From NCBI GenBank assembly GCA_003993805.1, contig RSEF01000005.1, positions 15,877,038 through 15,941,037 on the forward strand: 64,000 bases of DNA, written 5' to 3'. Source of the stretch: Himantopus leucocephalus. Its lineage: Eukaryota; Chordata; Aves; Charadriiformes; Recurvirostridae. Positions 59,445-64,000 of the stretch are shown piece after piece. Under the pieces are notes generated by a model that saw only the letters and a program-made list of their open reading frames with translations, was not told where the DNA came from and did no database searches. The number at the start of each line of letters is the position of its first letter. Position 1 is the first letter of the stretch. The position numbers were made by a program, and so were the translations under genes.

Positions 59445-62036
59445 GTGAGTTTGGGCTTTTCTCTCTAGCAAAAACACTGGCGGTGTGCAGTGGGGTCATA
59501 GCTGCTCCGTGCTACGCAGCTGTAGGGTGAGCTGCGGGGACCAGCAAGCATCCATCTGAAAGGCTCTCCTGCGCATCTGGCATTGTGGGCATGGGGGGTG
59601 CTCGCAGCGGAGATGTTTGTATGTGCACATATGCGTATCTGTACGTAAGCAATACTGCAGTTATCAGCGGCAGGTAGATGGAAAGGGGAAGCCAGGGTGG
59701 GTTTGCAGCACTTGGGAGGGGCAGAGCAAAAATTGGAGGTGGTGTTCTCCCTCCAGGAAGGGCTGCTCAGCTCCGTTGTCTCCTCTCATTTCATTTTCAC
59801 TTTTAGAAAAGTGCTTGGCTGAAATTTGGTCAGAGGACAGCTTCTCCCTGCTCAGCAGACAAGGGCTGGTGCTTGCCACCCTCTGCCCGGCTCTGTGGGA
59901 GGAGATCCCTTCCCAGCATGGGTTACGGGTGGAAGAAGCAGAGATATGCTCAGCATCTCCTGGCTTTCCAGGCACCCCCTGGCTGGGGAAGCAGCCCTGC
60001 CGGCAGGGCTTTCCACCCCGGGGGCATCTGGGGATGCACATGCAAGCATCGAACCCCCATGGCAAGGCTCTGGCTCTCAGGGCTGGCATCAGCCAAGTGC
60101 ATTTCCTACCAGCCCAGGCAACACTGAATAATAAGAATAAATGAAAGAAAATCAGGGCAAAAGAAAGGTCTCTCTGGAGACCCTGACTTGCCCTTCACAC
60201 TGCGTGCTGGCTTTGATCTATGCTTGCACAGACCCCCAACCCAGTAATCAGGTAGGGATTAGTAACTGGTAAAAGAGGTTTTAACCCCCCCGCCATTCCC
60301 AGCACGTCTGTGCAGAGACATCATTGCTGCTTCTGCTCTCCAGAGAAACCCCACAGCATACTTGTAGGAGCTGCTGGGTGGAAACAACCCCTATGGGATG
60401 CCCTTTGGTGGGAATGGGAACAGATCCCATCCCACAGGCTGAATCCTAAGAGTTCACTCCTAACACTGACTAGTGCATAGAAATGAAGTGTACAGCGTGG
60501 GGGTTACAGAAACCACAGGACCTGGGTGTACAAAAATAAATGTGATTTCTTATTCAGCTGCTAGGCACAGGCAGACCATGTAACACCCCCTGCCCCCTGT
60601 GACTTTCATCTGCCAGACCTGGGTTAGCACAGCCTGCACTGAGACCTTTAGCATAGGGGCTGGCTGGCTCACAGGGCTGTGGAGGGGCAGACCAGCCCCA
60701 TCAGAAGGATCCCATCCTGCACCCAAGCCCTCACCACACATCTCTACTTACTCAGGCCTTTTGCAGCTGCAGGTGAGCTGCTCACACAGTGAACTTGCTT
60801 ATTTCTGGATACAAATTCACCATGCAAAACAAAAAAAAAGTAGCAAGAAAGGCAATAAGGATGCAAACTAGAAGCCTACCCATAAGACCTGACCCATTTT
60901 GACTTCTTAGGTCCAATCAATCTCCAAGCCCTAGTTAAGGTGCATAAAGAAATTTATTTTGCTGGAAAGAGCTTCACAACTGCTTTCAGCAGTTCCCCCC
61001 AAAGGAAAATACTCTTGAGAGGCGGGGGGAACCCAAACCAATGATCTGTGATTGAAAAGCCACTTCATCATATTTAATCGGAACTATTACACCAGGCTTT
61101 CTCAGAGCAGAGCTGTTGTCAGCAGAAACAGGTTCATTTGGGTTGCTCCACTTGGTGGGTAGGATGTCCCCTTTTCTTTCCACACTTCCCCCTCTCTAGA
61201 TTGGCTGTATTATAATGTATCAGTTTAATTGTATATTTTCTCTTTGAGGCTGAAAGTTGAAGATGGCAGAGGCTGAAAGCACAGTCATAAACATCGATGT
61301 GAAACAGGTAAAAGGTTGTTCATTACAAAACACACATCCTGTATTTCCAAAGCAAGTTTTGAAACGCCACCGCAGAAAAGGACACACCACAGCCCAAAGC
61401 TGTGGTGGCCTGAATTGCTTGTGCCTAGGTTTTGGCAGAAGTGGCCTGCCCCAGGGCTGCTGGCCACCTGGTCCCAGTGAGGTCCATGTGATTTCCACAT
61501 GGGAAGAGGTTGCAAGACTGAATCTCCAGTTGCATGGACAGGACGGGTGCATTTTCTCACACGTAAATTTTGGAGCAGCCAGGGAGAAAGCAGCAGCTTC
61601 TGTACATATATAAAGACTCTATTATACTCTCCAGAACAGATACAAGTGAAGGGGAAAACCACCAGTACGTGCAGAGAAACACAGCAGTGCCCAGCTCAGC
61701 ACAAACAGGCAACCATGGCTGTGCTGTGCCCACAAACACCAAAATTATGAAGCAATATCTTCTGGCATGTGCTGTCCTCAGAGTACATGGCACTTACCAG
61801 ACAGGTTAGGGTTTCACAACTGCCTGCCCCATCCTTGGTGGCCTGAAAATGAAGATTGGGCTTGGTACCTCTTCTCCAAAGGCCCTCTGGCATCAGGAAC
61901 CGTGGCGCATGCGCGATGCCTCCAACACCCAACCTCACCACCCTGGTCAGGGCAGATCTGTGTCTCCCTGCTCACCCCACCTCCCCAGGCTCCTTCTTTG
62001 CTGTCTCCTAACCCCTCTTTCCTCGCTGTCCTGCAG
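59445..62036. other. 5' introns of the NT5C1-like gene
   Basis: Apart from the coding exon at 61249-61307, the two stretches 59445-61248 and 61308-62036 hold no recognisable exon or repeat. Confidence 0.5.
61263..61307 (+). CDS. NT5C1-like coding exon 1
   Basis: The exon starts at 61249 after the acceptor ttttctctttgag. ATG at 61263 encodes MAEAESTVINIDVKQ, ending at the donor CAG|GTAAAA. An in-frame TTG at 61257 is not needed as a start. Confidence 0.8.
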
Positions 62037-63424
62037 AAAGACCCCAGTGAGGCACTGGTCATTGCAGTGACCACCAGAGCCATCTTCAACCTGGAGGAGG
62101 AGCACAAGCTCTACCTGGAGAAGGGCAAGGAGGAGTACACAAGGCACCAGCAAGCCAACCAGGACAAGCCCCTGCCACCGGGCACAGCCTTCGCCTTCAT
62201 CCAGGTGAGCCCCACACCTGGCACATGCAGACACTCGCAGGATGGGGTGAAAGCTCAGCTTTCCCAGCTTTAGGTCTCAAGTCCCGTCATGGGGTGCAGA
62301 TATGCCTGTCCTAGACTCTTGGCCTTGTTGCAGGGCATCGAGACCTGTGTTCCTCACCAGTCCCACATGTCCACCTCCCCCCCAGTGGGTATCCTGCTCC
62401 CTGCCCTCCTGGTGATGGCTTTTGCAGTACATTTGCTCTGCCTGGCTCTCCATAACATAGCCTTGCCATAGCTGACAGATGCAGCACAAACCAGTAACCT
62501 TAACTGCAAAAAAGCCCCAGCAAAGCCATTGCAGTCATGCCCTTCCAAAACAGTCTCATCTCCTCCTCCCAGGCGGCGCAGTATGTGAACAAGAAGATCC
62601 TGGAGACCAACCCAGCAGAGAAGGACCTCTTCGACATCCTGGTGCTCTCCAACAACAGCCCAGAGAGCGGCATGCGCATCATCAACAGTGCGAAGCACTA
62701 TGGTAAGGGGGCCCCCATCCCCAGGGGTGTCTGCTTCCCCCTGGGAGGCTGCAAAGCAGATACGGCACCACAGTGGAGCATCAGTGGCAAATACAGAGCC
62801 GGGGACACAAGGGGAAGGGGTTATTTTGAAAACAAGCCCAGTTCCTGCCTGGCCCACGCAGCTTGCCCAGGGTGCCGGAGCACACCCAGCATACAGGCTC
62901 CTTGGCAGAGCCCAGCTCCCTTCGGCCATATCCTTTGTACCATGGGGTCTGGCAGAATTTTGCACAGCCTTGGCATCCTCAGGCAGCTACTAAAAAGCAG
63001 AGTCCTTAAGGAAAAAAAACCAAACCAAACCAAAACAAAAACCACTAAATCCCAGAGTACTGTCAGGAAGGCTCATTTAAGGGAGGGATGAAGGGAATAT
63101 TTAAACTGCACTCTGCAGTTTTGTAGGAGCAACAGCGCAAGAAGATGCAGCAAGAACATGGGTGTGTTCCCCACACAGCACTGGGAGACTAATTGCCCCA
63201 AGCTCTGCAGCAAAGCATGCTGAGACCCCGGGGAGGGAAGGGGGGGCTGTGAGGAGAATGTTGCCCCATAACAGACTTTGCTCACATTCCCTGACCCAAA
63301 GGTCTGGAGATCTCAAAGTTCTGCTTCGTCAGCGACGAGGACTCCACGCAGTACCTGAAGTCCCATGGGGTCAAGCTCTTCCTTTCGGCTGACAGGACAG
63401 ATGTCTGCAATGCCCTCCGGAGAG
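61263..63424 (+). CDS. Cytosolic 5'-nucleotidase I-like (NT5C1A-like), N-terminal part, continues past the right edge
   Basis: Cytosolic nucleotidase I enzymes dephosphorylate AMP (and dNMPs) to adenosine; NT5C1A is enriched in muscle. Exons 61263-61307, 62037-62204, 62573-62702 and 63302-63424 join in phase to 466 nt (155 residues plus one base). Compared with human NT5C1A: ALVIAVTTRAIFNLEEE (AVTIAVSSRALFRMDEE), LPPGTAFAFIQAAQYVNKKI ([20 protein letters not shown]), DLFDILVLSNNSPESGMRII ([20 protein letters not shown]), and LFLSADRTDVCNAL (LYLSADAEKVREAI). The N-terminus MAEAESTVINIDVKQ is much shorter than in NT5C1A. The catalytic DGD motif should be encoded in exons beyond 64000. The gene is divergent enough from NT5C1A and NT5C1B that a separate paralog is likely. 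Confidence 0.88.
62037..62204 (+). CDS. NT5C1-like coding exon 2
   Basis: Acceptor gctgtcctgcag and donor CAG|GTGAGC bound 168 nt encoding KDPSEALVIAVTTRAIFNLE and running to PGTAFAFIQ. Confidence 0.93.
62573..62702 (+). CDS. NT5C1-like coding exon 3
   Basis: Acceptor cctcctcccag and donor TATG|GTAAGG bound 130 nt encoding AAQYVNKKILETNPAEKDLF and running to RIINSAKHY plus G. Confidence 0.93.
62703..63301. other. Intron 3 of the NT5C1-like gene
   Basis: A 599-nt intron between exons 3 and 4, with an A-rich aaaccaaaccaaac stretch near 63010. Nothing else is seen. Confidence 0.8.
63302..63424 (+). CDS. NT5C1-like coding exon 4
   Basis: Acceptor ctgacccaaag and donor AGAG|GTGTGT bound 123 nt encoding LEISKFCFVSDEDSTQYLKS and running to ADRTDVCNALRR plus G. 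The phase matches the previous exon. Confidence 0.92.
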
Positions 63425-64000
63425 GTGTGTTCTCCCCTCCATCCCATGTCCCCAAACCCACCACATTTTTCCCAAGCAGCTCAGTACTAAGAGGCAACAC
63501 CAGAGCCCATGCTTTCACGGGGGCAAGGTGGGGTATGGTACATTGATTACCAGTACAGTCCTGAAAAGTTCAGTCTCTTCTTCTGTCCCCAACAGTAGCC
63601 TTGCAAACACACCAGGGTTTCTCAGATGTCTTCACAAGTCACCAAGTGCTTTATGCATAATTCTGGCCATAGATCTGCCATGGGCTAGTCATGCCCTACT
63701 TGACATTTAAGCCTTTCTACCAAAGATGCTGCCTGTTGCTGCTCCCTGGATCAATGAGAGTGCAACGCTGGGTTTTGTAAGGATGCTACAGAAAATTGCT
63801 TTCTTGGTACGTGCGGAGTTACCATGTGCTCAGCGATAGATGTAAGCACATGCTTGACCTGGATCGGAGGGAGTGCAGTCGCCCCAACAGCTCTAATGGG
63901 ATTAATCGCCTCCTTATTAATTTGCTGGGCTATGAGCACATCAGCTGGCCAAGGTCCTTCAAGGTCAGGAGCAAGCCATCTGCAGCCTGGGCTTTCCTTT
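63425..64000. other. Intron of the NT5C1-like gene at the right edge
   Basis: No exon matching the next part of the nucleotidase was found, so the remaining exons lie beyond the window. Confidence 0.6.

Noticed and set aside
1..64000. CRISPR arrays, insertion sequences, operons and riboswitches
   Set aside because: This is vertebrate nuclear DNA with spliced genes; no regularly spaced repeats or bacterial gene structure are present.

Overview
The window is nuclear DNA from a bird. Three things point that way: fast skeletal troponin I exons that spell an avian-type 183-residue TNNI2, a 3' fragment of a CR1 LINE ending in the typical 8-bp ATTCTATG-like repeats, and large introns with GT-AG splice sites. 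The species cannot be fixed from the sequence. Draft-assembly marks are present: a 100-N gap, single Ns beside duplicated ends, and Ns inside a poly-G run. Almost all long open frames here are chance frames, so genes were built exon by exon from protein similarity, splice sites and reading-frame phase.

Layout, left to right. LSP1 (minus strand) fills about 0.4-21.3 kb. Four coding exons are visible, running from the start codon in a CpG-rich first exon at 21.3 kb, through a 13.6 kb first intron, to an acidic exon at 0.4-0.6 kb. The C-terminal part lies off the left edge. About 13.7 kb with no recognisable gene follows. TNNI2 (minus, 35.1-41.0 kb) is complete in its coding part. It has seven coding exons, one of only 7 nt, and a likely muscle enhancer in intron 1. 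Next, on the minus strand at 44.5-47.9 kb, is a three-exon gene for a dual-specificity-phosphatase-like protein whose catalytic arginine is leucine, so it is a probable pseudophosphatase. I do not recognise it as a named gene. SYT8 (minus, 52.6-55.4 kb) is complete with eight coding exons. After about 4 kb, a cytosolic 5'-nucleotidase I (NT5C1A-like) gene starts on the plus strand at 59.4-61.3 kb and runs off the right edge.

The LSP1-TNNI2-SYT8 order matches the human 11p15.5 block (SYT8-TNNI2-LSP1-TNNT3). The phosphatase-like gene and the NT5C1-like gene are the parts I would not have predicted from the human map. The themes are muscle (troponin I, an AMP-preferring nucleotidase family), leukocyte cytoskeleton (LSP1) and membrane trafficking (SYT8). 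The genes are separate transcription units, not an operon. The best candidate for something undescribed is the pseudophosphatase gene between TNNI2 and SYT8.
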